The position numbers and the translations under genes are program-made. Positions 22,730 through 32,849 of a DNA stretch of 64,000 nt are shown one piece after another. Numbering within the stretch: the first letter of the stretch is position 1; the number at the start of each line of letters is the position of its first letter. The DNA comes from Hyphobacterium indicum (GTDB lineage Bacteria; Pseudomonadota; Alphaproteobacteria; Caulobacterales; Maricaulaceae). The notes beneath the pieces are model-generated. The model had not been told where the DNA came from, made no database searches, and worked only from the letters and a program-made list of their open reading frames with translations. The DNA is taken from NCBI RefSeq assembly GCF_003129605.1, contig NZ_QBDX01000001.1, forward strand, positions 806,001-870,000, read 5' to 3'.

Positions 22730-24631
22730 TTACTCTGCAGCCTGAACCTCTTCGATCCATGCCTGAACACGCTCTTCGAGGATGTTCAGTGGCATGGCCC
22801 CCTGCGTCAGCACCACATCGTGAAATGCGCCCATGGTGAAATCGTCACCAAGGACAGATTGTGCCTCGCCACGCAGGCGCAAAATCTCGTTCATGCCGAT
22901 CTTGTAGGCCGTCGCCTGTCCCGGAATGACGATGTAGCGGTCAATTGCATTGACGATATCGCCCTGGGGGTTCGGCGTGTTTTCGGAGAGATAGTCGACG
23001 GCTTCTTCCCGCGTCCAGCGATAATGGTGCAGCCCGGTATCGACCACGAGCCGGCAGGCCCGCCAGAGCTCCATCGCCAGGCGCCCGAAGTTTGAATACG
23101 GGTCGTCATAAAAGCCCATTTCCAGCGGCAGATATTCCGAATAGAGCCCCCAGCCTTCCGTATAGGCCGTTACGCCGCCAAACCGGCGGAAAGACGGCAC
23201 GCCTTCCAGCTCCTGCATGATCGCCAGTTGCATATGATGGCCGGGAATGCCTTCGTGATAGGCCAGCGCTTCCATCTGGTAGGTCGGCATGTCCCGCATG
23301 TCGCGCAGATTGGCGTAATAGCGGCCCGGGCGGGATCCGTCCTCAGACGGGCGGTTATAGAAAGCCTTGCCCGCAGAAGCCTCACGGAAGGGCTCGACGC
23401 GCACAACTTCCATATCCGCTTCCGGGAAGGTGTTGAAAAAGGCCGGAAGCGCCTCTCGCATACTGTCGATCAGCGTTGTCGCATCGGCGAGATAGGCTTC
23501 GCGGCCTTCATCCGTGTTAGGATAATAAAACTGTTCATCGGTCCGCATGAACTCGAAGAAGTCCTGCAGGGAGCCGTCAAAACCGACCTCGGCCATGATG
23601 TCGCGCATCTCGCCATGAATGCGTTCGACTTCCGCCAGACCGAGATTGTGAATTTCCTCCGGCGTCATATCGGTCGTGGTGTAACCTTCCAGCATATAGG
23701 CGTAGTATTCGCTACCATCCGGCATGGTCCAGGCACCGTCATCATCGGTGGCTCCGGCTTCCATTTCACCGAACATGTCGATCATGCGCTCATAGGCGGG
23801 TTGCAATACCTCGACCATCGCGGTCTCAGCCTCGGCGATCAGTTGATCATGCTGATCCTGCGGCAGTCCCAGACCGGTCACTTTGTTGCGGAAATCGGCC
23901 ATGATTGGCGAATCTTCGCCGCTGTCGTCAAAGGGATGGCCGGAAATGACATTGCGCGCCGTCTCAATCATCGGCGGATAGGTCCAGCGCGCGGTCCTCA
24001 CGCCCATATCATAGGCGCGGCGGGCATTTTCCATCGACTGGTCGAGATACGCCCCGACATTGTTCAACCGACCCACATAGGCTTCGGCATCTCCGAATGT
24101 TGCGACCCGATGCTGGCCGATCAGGAATGAGGGCACAAAACTGTGCGGTCCGGCGCGCGGCGTGAATATATAGCCGTGATCCTGCCACCGGCGGCCTTCG
24201 ATCGTACGCTCGGCATTGCGTTCGAACATGCGCCAGGAAATCTGCGCGCTCTCGTCCAGTGCTTCATAATCGAATTCCGACCGCATACGCGCCAGATTAT
24301 TCTCGGCAATCTGGATGCTTTCTTCCGCAAAGCCGGGCGACACATCATTCCATTGATCGTAATCCGTCTTGCGGCCAAGGAAGGTCTGCGTCACCGGTGA
24401 GCGGGCGACTCCGGCTTCATAGACTTCCTCGAACCATGCATTCAGGCGTTCGGACTCGCTGACTTCGAGCTCGTCGCCGGAATCCCCGTTACCATCATTG
24501 TCATTGGCAGCACTGGAAGTGGAGGAGTCATTTGCGGGTGTTTGCCGCTCGGGTGTTTCGCCGGAGGGGCTGCACGCTGCCAGAATGGCCGCCAGAGAAA
24601 CGGATGTCAGGAAGGCGGGGAATTTCGTCAT
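22730..24631 (-). CDS. DUF885 family lipoprotein 1
   Basis: A 633-residue exported lipoprotein (lipobox LAAC, then a Ser/Asp/Asn-rich linker to about residue 55). The DUF885 domain holds 'AYHEGIPGHHMQLAIMQE', a probable zinc site with Glu and three His, plus 'TEGWGLYSEYLPLEMGFY'. The family is predicted to be a metallopeptidase-like hydrolase acting in the periplasm or outer membrane; the substrate is unknown. It is a clear paralogue of the upstream gene at 24754-26631. Its ATG overlaps the stop of the fossil fragment by 4 nt, so it may still be translationally coupled to it. Confidence 0.88.
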   Translation of the reverse strand: MTKFPAFLTSVSLAAILAACSPSGETPERQTPANDSSTSSAANDNDGNGDSGDELEVSESERLNAWFEEVYEAGVARSPVTQTFLGRKTDYDQWNDVSPGFAEESIQIAENNLARMRSEFDYEALDESAQISWRMFERNAERTIEGRRWQDHGYIFTPRAGPHSFVPSFLIGQHRVATFGDAEAYVGRLNNVGAYLDQSMENARRAYDMGVRTARWTYPPMIETARNVISGHPFDDSGEDSPIMADFRNKVTGLGLPQDQHDQLIAEAETAMVEVLQPAYERMIDMFGEMEAGATDDDGAWTMPDGSEYYAYMLEGYTTTDMTPEEIHNLGLAEVERIHGEMRDIMAEVGFDGSLQDFFEFMRTDEQFYYPNTDEGREAYLADATTLIDSMREALPAFFNTFPEADMEVVRVEPFREASAGKAFYNRPSEDGSRPGRYYANLRDMRDMPTYQMEALAYHEGIPGHHMQLAIMQELEGVPSFRRFGGVTAYTEGWGLYSEYLPLEMGFYDDPYSNFGRLAMELWRACRLVVDTGLHHYRWTREEAVDYLSENTPNPQGDIVNAIDRYIVIPGQATAYKIGMNEILRLRGEAQSVLGDDFTMGAFHDVVLTQGAMPLNILEERVQAWIEEVQAAE

Positions 24632-24735
24632 CGGAGATTACTCCTCTTCATTTCAGAGCGCCGTTCGGCGGCATATTCATTGACCAGATCGGTCAGCATG
24701 GCGAGCGGGATAGAGCCATTTGTCAGCACTATTCC
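24628..24735 (-). pseudogene. Fossil C-terminus of a third DUF885 gene
   Basis: Between the two DUF885 genes, in frame 0 after the TAG of the upstream one, the sequence still encodes 'VLTNGSIPLAMLTDLVNEY' plus about 14 more codons and a stop. This aligns with the C-termini of both neighbours ('VLTQGAMPLNILEERVQAW' and 'VLGNGAVPLTLLSDLVDAY'). It has no start codon of its own with a ribosome site and no upstream domain. The simplest explanation is loss of most of a middle gene by deletion between paralogues. Confidence 0.8.
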
Positions 24736-24753
24736 GCCCTCCACGGGACAAGT

Positions 24754-26631
24754 CTATTCGGCAAGCGTCTCTTCGATATAGGCATCGACGAGGTCACTGA
24801 GCAAAGTTAGCGGCACAGCGCCGTTGCCGAGCACGACATCGTGGAAATCCCCATAGTCGAACTGATCTCCCAGCGCTTCCATGGAGCGCTGGCGCAACTC
24901 CAGTATGGTCAGCATCCCGACCTTGTAGGAGATGGCCTGCCCCGGCCAGACGATATAGCGCCGGACCTCGTTGCGGATATCGCCTTCGGTCATCGGCGTG
25001 TTGGCGAGCATGTAGTCCATCGCCTCCTGCTCGCTCCAGTCATAGAAGTGAATACCGGTGTCCACGACCATGCGTGCTGCACGGAACACCTCGTATCCCA
25101 GGCGCCCGAAATCCTGATACGGATCCGTGAAGAACCCCATGTCCTTGCCGAGATTTTCGGAATAGAGCGCCCAGCCTTCGCCGTAGGCAGAAAACCAGGT
25201 CGTGCGCTGGAACATCGGCACATCATCCAGTTCCTGGCTGATGGCAACCTGCATGTGATGGCCCGGCAATCCTTCGTGATAGGCCAGCGTTTCCATCTGG
25301 TAGACGGGCAATTCATCCATTTGCGAGAGATTCACATAATATGCGCCCGGGGCGGAGCCATCCAGAGGTCCCGGCTCGTAGAACGCGCCGGTTGCAGTTT
25401 CAATGCGATAAGGCTCAACGGCGCGCACTTCCATTTCGGCCTGCGGCAGCCGGCCAAAATAGTCCGGCAATGCGTCTCGCATCGTGGCGATCATGGCTGT
25501 CGCTTCATCCAGATAGCGCTGACGGCCTTCTTCTGTGTTCGGGTAGTAGAATTGCTCGTCGGTCCGGAGATAGGCGAAGAATTCCTGGAGTGTCCCGTCA
25601 AAGCCGACCTGGGCCATGATATCGCGCATTTCACCATGGATGCGCTCGACTTCCGAAAGGCCGGTATTGTGAACCATCTCGGCCGTCATATCGTCGCGCG
25701 TCGTGAAATTCGCGACCTGTGCTTCATAGTATGCAACGCCGCGAGGCAGGCGCGAAACCCCGTCAATCTCTAGGCGCTCGGCCATTTCGGCATGGCTTTC
25801 CATGGTCGTGATCAGACGCACATAGGCTGGCGCAACCGTTTCCACCAAAGCGGCCCGTGCCTGCTCCCGCAAGACTTCCGCAGTGCTTTCATCCAGATCA
25901 AGGCCGGCCAGCTTTTCGTTGAAGTCGGCCCACAGCGGCGAGTCTGCGCCACTGTCATCATAAGGTGCGCCGGTGATCATGCCGCGCGCGGTGTTGATCA
26001 CGGTCGGAAAGGCAAAGGCTGGCGGCAGAACGCCCTGTGCGGCGCGTTCATCGGCCTGATCGACCAGCGTCTGCAGACGCGGTCCCAGGCCCTGCAAACG
26101 CCGGACATAGGCATCGGCATGATCCGCATTCGCCATGCGATGATAGCCGATCAGCATGGCTGGCATATCGCTGTGCGGGCCAAAGAATTGTGTGAAAATG
26201 TAATTATGATCCCGGAACGCGCCCTGATCCAGCTGGTTTTCAAGGACGAATTCGGCAAACCGGTAGGAGACTTGGGCTTCCGGAGTCAGCGCCTCAAAAT
26301 CGAAATCATTGCGCAGCGTTTCCAGATCTGCGCGCGCACGGTCCAGACCGGCCTCGAAGGCTGCATCGCTTGCATCATCCCAGCGGCCATAGGCCTCAAC
26401 ATCATCGATCAGTCCGAGATAGGTCTGCCCTTGAGGACTGAACGCCAGTTCGCGCTGGAACTGGGCGTCGAAAAACGCCATCAGGCGTTCGGTTTCAGTC
26501 TGGATTTCAGCTCCGCCATTTTCGCTGGCCGCCGTTTCAACCCCGGCGGGCGGATTGGAGACCTGGACCTGTCCATCCGAACAGGCGGCCAGTAACGCAA
26601 ACGAACTGATACCAACAAGAAAATGACGCAT
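24754..26631 (-). CDS. DUF885 family lipoprotein 2
   Basis: A 625-residue lipoprotein. I chose the ATG at 26629-26631, which has GGGGAG upstream and begins a lipoprotein signal with lipobox LAAC; the longer frame adds ten residues. The DUF885 active-site-like motif is 'AYHEGLPGHHMQVAISQE', followed by 'YGEGWALYSENLGKDMGFF'. It is strongly similar to lipoprotein 1 across the whole domain ('EVERIHGEMRDIMAQVGFDG' is nearly identical). It faces fliQ across a 250-nt divergent region that carries CtrA-like sites. Confidence 0.88.
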   Translation of the reverse strand: MRHFLVGISSFALLAACSDGQVQVSNPPAGVETAASENGGAEIQTETERLMAFFDAQFQRELAFSPQGQTYLGLIDDVEAYGRWDDASDAAFEAGLDRARADLETLRNDFDFEALTPEAQVSYRFAEFVLENQLDQGAFRDHNYIFTQFFGPHSDMPAMLIGYHRMANADHADAYVRRLQGLGPRLQTLVDQADERAAQGVLPPAFAFPTVINTARGMITGAPYDDSGADSPLWADFNEKLAGLDLDESTAEVLREQARAALVETVAPAYVRLITTMESHAEMAERLEIDGVSRLPRGVAYYEAQVANFTTRDDMTAEMVHNTGLSEVERIHGEMRDIMAQVGFDGTLQEFFAYLRTDEQFYYPNTEEGRQRYLDEATAMIATMRDALPDYFGRLPQAEMEVRAVEPYRIETATGAFYEPGPLDGSAPGAYYVNLSQMDELPVYQMETLAYHEGLPGHHMQVAISQELDDVPMFQRTTWFSAYGEGWALYSENLGKDMGFFTDPYQDFGRLGYEVFRAARMVVDTGIHFYDWSEQEAMDYMLANTPMTEGDIRNEVRRYIVWPGQAISYKVGMLTILELRQRSMEALGDQFDYGDFHDVVLGNGAVPLTLLSDLVDAYIEETLAE

Positions 26632-26669
26632 GGAAAACTCCCCGGGAAGGCCGTGTGGCAAAACGCTGC

Positions 26670-26683
26670 CTCTTTCTTAACGC
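26670..26683 (+). repeat. 14-bp direct repeat, copy 1 (CtrA half-site)
   Basis: The bases ctctttcttaacgc recur exactly at 26811-26824 within the fliQ CtrA box. Here the other half-site is CTGC, so CtrA binding would be weak. It lies about 40 nt upstream of the DUF885 lipoprotein 2 start. Confidence 0.6.
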
Positions 26684-26806
26684 AAAGGTCGGGCGCGTAA
26701 ACCTGACTGATCCGTAATGTTTGTGGGCAGAAGGCGTCGCCGAACTTTCGGGCGGCACAACAGAGTGCAATTCCGGCACTGAATTCCGGGTTGGCGTTTA
26801 CCAGTG

Positions 26807-26821
26807 TTGACTCTTTCTTAA
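26807..26821 (+). promoter_or_regulatory. CtrA box of fliQ operon, overlapping a GANTC site
   Basis: TTGA-N7-TTAA, one mismatch from consensus, 61 nt before the fliQ start. GACTC at 26809-26813 overlaps the first half-site, so CcrM methylation could affect binding. The fliQ promoter of Caulobacter is a classic CtrA target. Confidence 0.8.
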
Positions 26822-26882
26822 CGCGAACAGCCGGACCGTGACCGCTCAGACAAGTGTGTGACTGCAGTTGCGGAGAAGCCGC

Positions 26883-27146
26883 GTGACCGGTTCAGAAGTC
26901 CTCGATATTGCCCGGGATTCCATCTGGCTGATGCTGGCCATGGCAGCGCCTATCATGCTGATCGGCCTCGCCGTTGGTGTTGTGATCGCCCTGTTTCAGG
27001 CTCTGACACAGGTGCAGGAAATGACACTGGTTTTCGTCCCGAAAATCATTGCCATCTTTGTGGCCCTGCTGATTTTCCTGCCGATGATGGGGGCGCTGAT
27101 GTCGGCCTTCATGAATGGCATATTCGACCGGATCGTTGCCGCATGA
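26883..27146 (+). CDS. fliQ: Flagellar export gate protein FliQ
   Basis: An 87-residue protein with two transmembrane helices (about 13-40 and 50-75). The GTG at 26883 has GGAGAA seven bases upstream and gives the usual FliQ length; a TTG fifteen bases earlier is less likely. Motif: 'LIGLAVGVVIALFQALTQVQ' followed by 'MTLVFVPKIIAIFVAL'. It overlaps fliR by 4 nt. Confidence 0.95.
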   Translation: MTGSEVLDIARDSIWLMLAMAAPIMLIGLAVGVVIALFQALTQVQEMTLVFVPKIIAIFVALLIFLPMMGALMSAFMNGIFDRIVAA

Positions 27147-27895
27147 TTGCGGATCTCTCACTGCTTGTATTTGCCGGCGCTCTCATTTTTGCGCGGCTCG
27201 GTGCGATCCTCATGCTTTTGCCGGGATTCGGTGAGGGCAGTATTCCGCCACGTATCCGCCTGGCTTTTGCATTGTTGTTTGCGCTTGCCTTGGGGCCCAT
27301 GCTCGCCGGGGAAATGCCGGCCCAGCCGGAACGCCCCCTGCAGATCGCCGGACTGATCATCAATGAGGTTCTGATCGGATTGATGATCGGTTCGGTCGCC
27401 CGCATGTTCCTGGCTTCGGCTGCCGTCGCCGGTCAGGTGATCGGTCAACAGACCGGCCTGGCCATGGCCCAGGTCTTTGACCCTTCTCAGGGGCAGCAGG
27501 GCGCTTTGATGGCGACCTTCCTGAACCTCACCTTCATGCTGCTCCTTTTTGCGACCAATATTCATCACCTGCTGCTGCAGGCGGCGCAGGGCAGCTACAG
27601 TATTTTCCCGGTCGGCCAATTGCCCATGATCGAGGATGCCGCGCAATGGGCGCTCAACGCGTTTGCCGACGCCTTCATGATCGGTGTGCAGATCGCATCC
27701 CCGCTCATCGTCTTCGGATTGGTCTTCTATTTCGGCCTCGGAATTCTCTCCCGCCTGATGCCGCAGGCGCAGATTTTCTTCATTGCCATGCCGGTCAACA
27801 TCATGGCGGGCCTGTTCATTACCGCGATTGCCCTCGGCTCGATGGCCACGCTCTGGCTCAGCCGGATGGAACGCTTTGCTGTGGAGTTTCAATAA
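27143..27895 (+). CDS. fliR: Flagellar export gate protein FliR
   Basis: A 250-residue polytopic protein starting at the ATG of an ATGA overlap with fliQ. FliR features: 'FARLGAILMLLPGFGEGSIP', 'GQVIGQQTGLAMAQVFDPSQ' and the C-terminal 'RLMPQAQIFFIAMPVNIMAG'. It completes the FliP-FliQ-FliR export gate. flhB follows after 3 nt. Confidence 0.95.
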   Translation: MIADLSLLVFAGALIFARLGAILMLLPGFGEGSIPPRIRLAFALLFALALGPMLAGEMPAQPERPLQIAGLIINEVLIGLMIGSVARMFLASAAVAGQVIGQQTGLAMAQVFDPSQGQQGALMATFLNLTFMLLLFATNIHHLLLQAAQGSYSIFPVGQLPMIEDAAQWALNAFADAFMIGVQIASPLIVFGLVFYFGLGILSRLMPQAQIFFIAMPVNIMAGLFITAIALGSMATLWLSRMERFAVEFQ

Positions 27896-27898
27896 TCC

Positions 27899-28987
27899 AT
27901 GGCCGAGGGGCAGGACGAAAGCGAAAAGACCGAGGAACCGACACAGCGGCGGCTGGATGACGCGCGCAAGAAAGGTGATGTCCCCAAATCACAGGAAGTG
28001 CCGGGATGGTTTGTGCTGGCATCCGGTCTGGTCGTGATCGGCCTGATGGCCCCGGCGGCGGCCCGTTCCCTGTCGTCTGACCTCAGCCTGTTTCTGTCGA
28101 ATGCCCACACGATGAGCCTCGAGCCGGCGGCCCTGCGTGCCGAAAGCCTGGCATTGGGCTGGCGCGTGATTGCCGCGACCGGGCTGGCCTTTGCGGTTAT
28201 CGCCATCGCTGGGCTTTCCGGGCATTTGCTGCAAACCGGGCTAATGTTCACAACCGAAAAGATGGAACCGAAGCTTTCAAAGCTGAATCCGGTTGACGGG
28301 TTCAAGCGGATGTTCGGTCCGCAAGGGGTGGCCAATTTCCTAAAGGGCGTCGGCAAGATGGCCATCGTCTCGGCGGCGGTTTTCGTGGTGATCTGGCCAA
28401 AACGGCAGGAGCTGGCGACCATGCCCCAGGTCGATCTGTCGGCGCTGCTCGATATTATCCGTTACGACATTCTTCTGGTTCTCGTCGCTGCGCTGGTTGC
28501 CTATGCCTTTATTGCTGCAGCGGATTTCATTTTCCAGCGCCAGAGTTTCATGAAGCGGAACCGTATGTCGCGGCGCGAGATCAAGGACGAGCTCAAACAA
28601 TCCGAAGGCGACCCGATGATACGGGCCAAGCTGCGCCAGATACGTCAGGAGCGGGCCCAGCGCCGGATGATGGCTGCCGTGCCCGAAGCTACGGTCGTGA
28701 TCATGAATCCGACCCACTTCGCCGTCGCGCTCAAATACGAGCAGGGAGAAACGCCGGCCCCGCTCTGTGTCGCGAAGGGCGTTGATCAGGTTGCCCTGAA
28801 TATTCGCGAGCTTGCCGAGGAGCACAATGTGCCCATCGTCGAGGACCCGCCGCTGGCGCGCGCCCTTTTTGCCAGTGTGGATATCGACGAAACCATTCCG
28901 GCAGAACACTTCCAGGCCGTCGCCAAAGTTATTGGCTACGTCCTCACACTCACCGGCAAGCGCGCACAGAAGCCGCAACCGGAGTAG
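27899..28987 (+). CDS. flhB: Flagellar export switch protein FlhB
   Basis: A 362-residue protein: a cytoplasmic N-terminus 'EKTEEPTQRRLDDARKKGDV', four transmembrane helices, and the autocleaved cytoplasmic domain with 'VIMNPTHFAVALKYE' (cleavage within NPTH). It switches export specificity from rod/hook to filament substrates. The gene ends 7 nt before cckA, so cckA should be co-transcribed with it. Confidence 0.96.
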   Translation: MAEGQDESEKTEEPTQRRLDDARKKGDVPKSQEVPGWFVLASGLVVIGLMAPAAARSLSSDLSLFLSNAHTMSLEPAALRAESLALGWRVIAATGLAFAVIAIAGLSGHLLQTGLMFTTEKMEPKLSKLNPVDGFKRMFGPQGVANFLKGVGKMAIVSAAVFVVIWPKRQELATMPQVDLSALLDIIRYDILLVLVAALVAYAFIAAADFIFQRQSFMKRNRMSRREIKDELKQSEGDPMIRAKLRQIRQERAQRRMMAAVPEATVVIMNPTHFAVALKYEQGETPAPLCVAKGVDQVALNIRELAEEHNVPIVEDPPLARALFASVDIDETIPAEHFQAVAKVIGYVLTLTGKRAQKPQPE

Positions 28988-28994
28988 ACTTCAA

Positions 28995-31556
28995 ATGGCG
29001 GATATTGATTCGCATAAGGACAGAGCCATGGCTGATCTCACCGAACCAGTAGAATCCATGAAATCCCCCTTCCTGTCCCGCGGCTTGAGGCGCGGGCTTC
29101 AATGGGTGATCGGACTCGGTGTGCTGAGTGTCTCCGCGGTCGCGCTGTTTGCCGCCTCCGCCATGGTCTGGAATGGATTTATCCTGCTGTGCGGCATCGC
29201 CATTGCCGCTTTTGGTATGCTGTACGCGCTGGCTGCAGGGGAAGCGGCCGGGCGGTCCATGAAGGAAAAAGTTGATCGCGATTCTGAACCCGGTCCGGCC
29301 GGGCTGGCGCTGGAAGCACTGGAAACCCTGGATGATCCGGTGCTCGTCACAGACCGGCGCGGCGCCGTGCGCTGGGGCAACTCGGCCTATCGCGAGCTTG
29401 CCGGGCGGTTCGCCGCAACAGGGCAGGCATCTTCCTTGCCAGCGCTTGACCGGATCTGGGCCGCCAGCGGCGATGGCGCCATCTACCGGCTCGCCCGCGC
29501 CGCCCGCAAGGGTGACGTCGCACGCGAGCGTCTGCCCGAACTGCCGGGCGAAGAAGAGGGCATCCGGCAATACTGTCTTGAGGCGCGGCCATCGGGAAAG
29601 GACCATATCAGCTGGCGGCTAATGCCCGTTCACGAGGCGACCAGTGCGGCCGGGTCTGTTCCCACGGCGGACTGGACCCACAAATCACCGGTCGGGTTGT
29701 TTGCGCTTTCCGGCGACGGCCGGATGGTCGCCGCCAATGCGACGCTTCGCGACTGGCTCGGTCTGGCTGCTGCCGACCCGCTGCCGCCATTGTCAGATAT
29801 ATTCGAGAAAGACATCGTCCGCGCGCTCGAAAAATCGCAGGGCGATGAGGATGTTTGCCGCTTCGAAACGCGCCTGAAGGGGCGTGACGGCATCGAAACC
29901 GATGCGGTTATTGCCTTGTCGTGGGACAATACGAAGAAGCCTTCGGCCCGTGGCGTGATTTACGGGCTGACCGCGACAGGCGCCCCCTCGGGTGTGGCGC
30001 AGGCCATTGCCGGAGCGACCGGTGGCAAGGCGGGCCGGACATTTGATGACATGTTCGCTGCCGCGCCATTCGGCGTCGCGCGCCTTGCCGGTTCGGATCC
30101 GGCCACGGCCATCATCGAGGACAGCAATCCGCAACTGGTGCGCATGACAGGGGGACTCGCCAAGTCGGGCGCGACATTTGCCGACCTGTTTGACTGGGAG
30201 GCCGGTCGCAGCCCCGAGGACGTGTTCGAGATCGCATCGCGGAAGGGGGAGCCGGCCGAAGCTGTGCTCAAGACCGATCCGCCGATGGATATTCACCTCG
30301 TCTTCTCGCCGTCCAAAGGCGGCAAGCGCGCGGCCTACATGATTGATGTGACGGCCTGGAAGGAACTCGAACGCCAGCTCAGCCAGGGCAACAAGATGCA
30401 GGCCGTTGGCCAGCTCGCCGGTGGCGTCGCGCACGATTTCAACAATCTGCTGCAGGCCATCCGGTTGAATGTTGATGAGCTTCTGGGGCGCCATCCCGTT
30501 GGCGATCCATCTTATGGCGAGCTCCAGGTGATCAATCAGACCGTGGCCCGCGCCGCCGGCCTGGTGAAGAAACTCCTCGCTTTCTCCCGCAAGCAGACTT
30601 TCCGCATGGAAGCTCTGGATGTGGCTGACGTCCTGTCTGACTTCACCGTGCTTCTGCGCCAGATCCTCGAGGAGACCGTCAAGCTGGACATTGTCCATGG
30701 CCGCGATGTTCCCGCCATCCGCGCCGACAAGGGGCAGCTGGAAACCGCGATCATGAATCTTGCGGCCAATGCCCGCGACGCCATGCGCGAAAACGGCGGT
30801 GGCACGCTCACCATCCGCACATCAGCCGTAACGCCTGAGACGGTCACGGCTGCCGGTGCACCGGATGTGGAGGACGGAGCCTGGGTGCAGATTGAAGTGA
30901 TCGATCAGGGCACAGGTATGGACGAGGAAACCCGTCAGAAAATTTTCGAGCCATTCTTTACCACCAAGGCCGTGGGGCAGGGGACCGGACTCGGTCTCGC
31001 CACGGTTTACGGCATCGTCAAACAGTCGGGCGGATTCCTGTTTGTTGAGTCCGAGATCGGAAAAGGTTCGATCTTCCGCATTTTCCTGCCGGCCTATGTG
31101 GCAGCTGAAGGGGAGGAAGCGGCCCCGGAGGAGACACCGAAGACCGATCCAAAACCTGCCGATCTGGCAGGCCGCGGACGCCTCCTGCTGGTTGAGGATG
31201 AAGACGCGGTCCGGTCCATCGCCGCGAAGACGCTGGCAAAACGTGGCTATGATGTGGTTGAGGCCTGCGATGGCGAGGAAGCCTATGACATTCTCGTCAG
31301 TGATGAGGACGGATTTGACCTCCTCGTCTCCGATGTCGTGATGCCCGGCCTCGATGGCCCGGGCCTGTTGGCAAAGGCCGGCGACCTCCTCAAGGACACG
31401 CGCGTGATTTTTATCTCGGGTTACGCCGAGGAACAGTTTTCCGACACGCTGTCCCGCGACAGGAATATCTCCTTCCTGCCCAAGCCGTTCACGCTCACGC
31501 AGCTGGCCGAGCGCGTGAAGGCGGTATTGTCCGGTGAAATTCGCGACGCCGCATAA
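28995..31556 (+). CDS. cckA: Hybrid histidine kinase CckA
   Basis: About 853 residues from the ATG at 28995; an ATG at 29028 with a better ribosome site (aagga) is an alternative. Two transmembrane helices (about 35-80) are followed by three PAS-like regions (about 105, 230, 345), a dimerisation domain with the phospho-acceptor His480 in '[20 protein letters not shown]', an ATPase domain ('[16 protein letters not shown]', '[20 protein letters not shown]'), and a receiver domain with Asp780 in '[16 protein letters not shown]'. In Caulobacter, CckA feeds phosphate through ChpT to CtrA and CpdR. Its position behind flhB is shared with Caulobacter. It probably lies in the CtrA-driven fliQ operon. 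Confidence 0.92.
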   Translation: MADIDSHKDRAMADLTEPVESMKSPFLSRGLRRGLQWVIGLGVLSVSAVALFAASAMVWNGFILLCGIAIAAFGMLYALAAGEAAGRSMKEKVDRDSEPGPAGLALEALETLDDPVLVTDRRGAVRWGNSAYRELAGRFAATGQASSLPALDRIWAASGDGAIYRLARAARKGDVARERLPELPGEEEGIRQYCLEARPSGKDHISWRLMPVHEATSAAGSVPTADWTHKSPVGLFALSGDGRMVAANATLRDWLGLAAADPLPPLSDIFEKDIVRALEKSQGDEDVCRFETRLKGRDGIETDAVIALSWDNTKKPSARGVIYGLTATGAPSGVAQAIAGATGGKAGRTFDDMFAAAPFGVARLAGSDPATAIIEDSNPQLVRMTGGLAKSGATFADLFDWEAGRSPEDVFEIASRKGEPAEAVLKTDPPMDIHLVFSPSKGGKRAAYMIDVTAWKELERQLSQGNKMQAVGQLAGGVAHDFNNLLQAIRLNVDELLGRHPVGDPSYGELQVINQTVARAAGLVKKLLAFSRKQTFRMEALDVADVLSDFTVLLRQILEETVKLDIVHGRDVPAIRADKGQLETAIMNLAANARDAMRENGGGTLTIRTSAVTPETVTAAGAPDVEDGAWVQIEVIDQGTGMDEETRQKIFEPFFTTKAVGQGTGLGLATVYGIVKQSGGFLFVESEIGKGSIFRIFLPAYVAAEGEEAAPEETPKTDPKPADLAGRGRLLLVEDEDAVRSIAAKTLAKRGYDVVEACDGEEAYDILVSDEDGFDLLVSDVVMPGLDGPGLLAKAGDLLKDTRVIFISGYAEEQFSDTLSRDRNISFLPKPFTLTQLAERVKAVLSGEIRDAA

Positions 31557-31566
31557 GAGCTTGAAT

Positions 31567-31581
31567 GTTCTCCTTGCGTTC
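31567..31581 (+). promoter_or_regulatory. LexA (SOS) box upstream of recA
   Basis: A perfect GTTC-N7-GTTC, the alphaproteobacterial LexA operator, 69 nt before the recA start. No competing site is seen nearby. Confidence 0.9.
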
Positions 31582-31650
31582 TGCGAACAAAAGCGGTACA
31601 TATCCCTTAATTGCTCCCCGCCCGGGGACGTGAAATAAGGGGATAGCATT

Positions 31651-32739
31651 ATGGCCAAGGCAGCGATTCGACTGGTGAGCGACGTGAAAAGTGACGACAA
31701 GAAAAAGGCGCTGGACGCCGCCCTGTCCCAGATAGACCGGGCCTTCGGCAAGGGTTCCGTGATGAAGCTGGGCGAGCGCCCGGAGATGGATATCGAATCG
31801 GTCCCCACCGGCTCGCTGGGCCTGGACATTGCTTTGGGCATTGGCGGACTTCCCAAGGGCCGCATCATTGAAATCTACGGCCCGGAATCATCGGGCAAGA
31901 CCACGCTCGCCCTGCATTGCGTCGCCGAAGCACAAAAGCGCGGCGGCGTGGCGGCTTTCGTCGATGCCGAGCACGCGCTGGACCCGGTCTATGCCGGCAA
32001 GCTGGGTGTCGATGTCAGCGAGCTTCTGGTGTCCCAGCCCGATTGTGGCGAGCAGGCACTCGAGATTGCCGACACGCTGGTCCGTTCCGGCGCGGTGGAT
32101 GTGCTGGTCATCGACTCTGTCGCCGCCCTGACGCCACGCGCCGAGCTCGAGGGCGAGATGGGTGACAGCCTGCCCGGTCTGCAGGCCCGCCTGATGAGCC
32201 AGGCGCTCCGCAAGCTGACCGGCTCGATCTCGAAATCCCATTGCATGGTCATCTTCATCAACCAGATCCGGATGAAGATCGGCGTCATGTTCGGCTCGCC
32301 GGAGACCACGACGGGGGGCAATGCGCTGAAATTCTATGCCTCTGTCCGGCTGGACATCCGTCGTATCGGCCAGATCAAGAACCGCGATGAGGTGATTGGC
32401 AATCAGACCCGCGTGAAGGTCGTCAAGAACAAGGTGGCACCGCCTTTCCGTGAGGTGGAATTCGATATTCTCTATGGTGAAGGCATCTCCCAGATGGGCG
32501 AGGTGCTCGATCTGGGCGTGAAGGGCAATATCGTGGAGAAATCCGGCTCCTGGTATTCCTATGAGTCCGAGCGTATCGGTCAGGGGCGTGAAAACGCCCG
32601 GAAATTCCTGCAGGAGAACCCCAACATTGCGGCCTCCATCGAGGAGAAGGTGCGCGCCAATGCCGGACTGATCGCCGGTGAGATGCTGGTCGGTCCCGGC
32701 CCGGAAGACGATCTCGATGATATTGCGGATGCGGGCTAG
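31651..32739 (+). CDS. recA: Recombinase RecA
   Basis: A 362-residue DNA strand-exchange ATPase and LexA co-protease. Walker A '[14 protein letters not shown]', Walker B '[20 protein letters not shown]', and the loop '[20 protein letters not shown]' are intact. The ATG is preceded by aagggg. It is SOS-controlled through the LexA box. No intrinsic terminator is evident before alaS. Confidence 0.98.
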   Translation: MAKAAIRLVSDVKSDDKKKALDAALSQIDRAFGKGSVMKLGERPEMDIESVPTGSLGLDIALGIGGLPKGRIIEIYGPESSGKTTLALHCVAEAQKRGGVAAFVDAEHALDPVYAGKLGVDVSELLVSQPDCGEQALEIADTLVRSGAVDVLVIDSVAALTPRAELEGEMGDSLPGLQARLMSQALRKLTGSISKSHCMVIFINQIRMKIGVMFGSPETTTGGNALKFYASVRLDIRRIGQIKNRDEVIGNQTRVKVVKNKVAPPFREVEFDILYGEGISQMGEVLDLGVKGNIVEKSGSWYSYESERIGQGRENARKFLQENPNIAASIEEKVRANAGLIAGEMLVGPGPEDDLDDIADAG

Positions 32740-32849
32740 ATAAGCGCGCCAACCCTCTCTATCCTGAAGTTCACAGTAACGGGTGCTTGGCGATGCCGGG
32801 CGCCCGTTCGTATATGGGACCAGACCAGCAATTATTCCGGGATAGTGAC

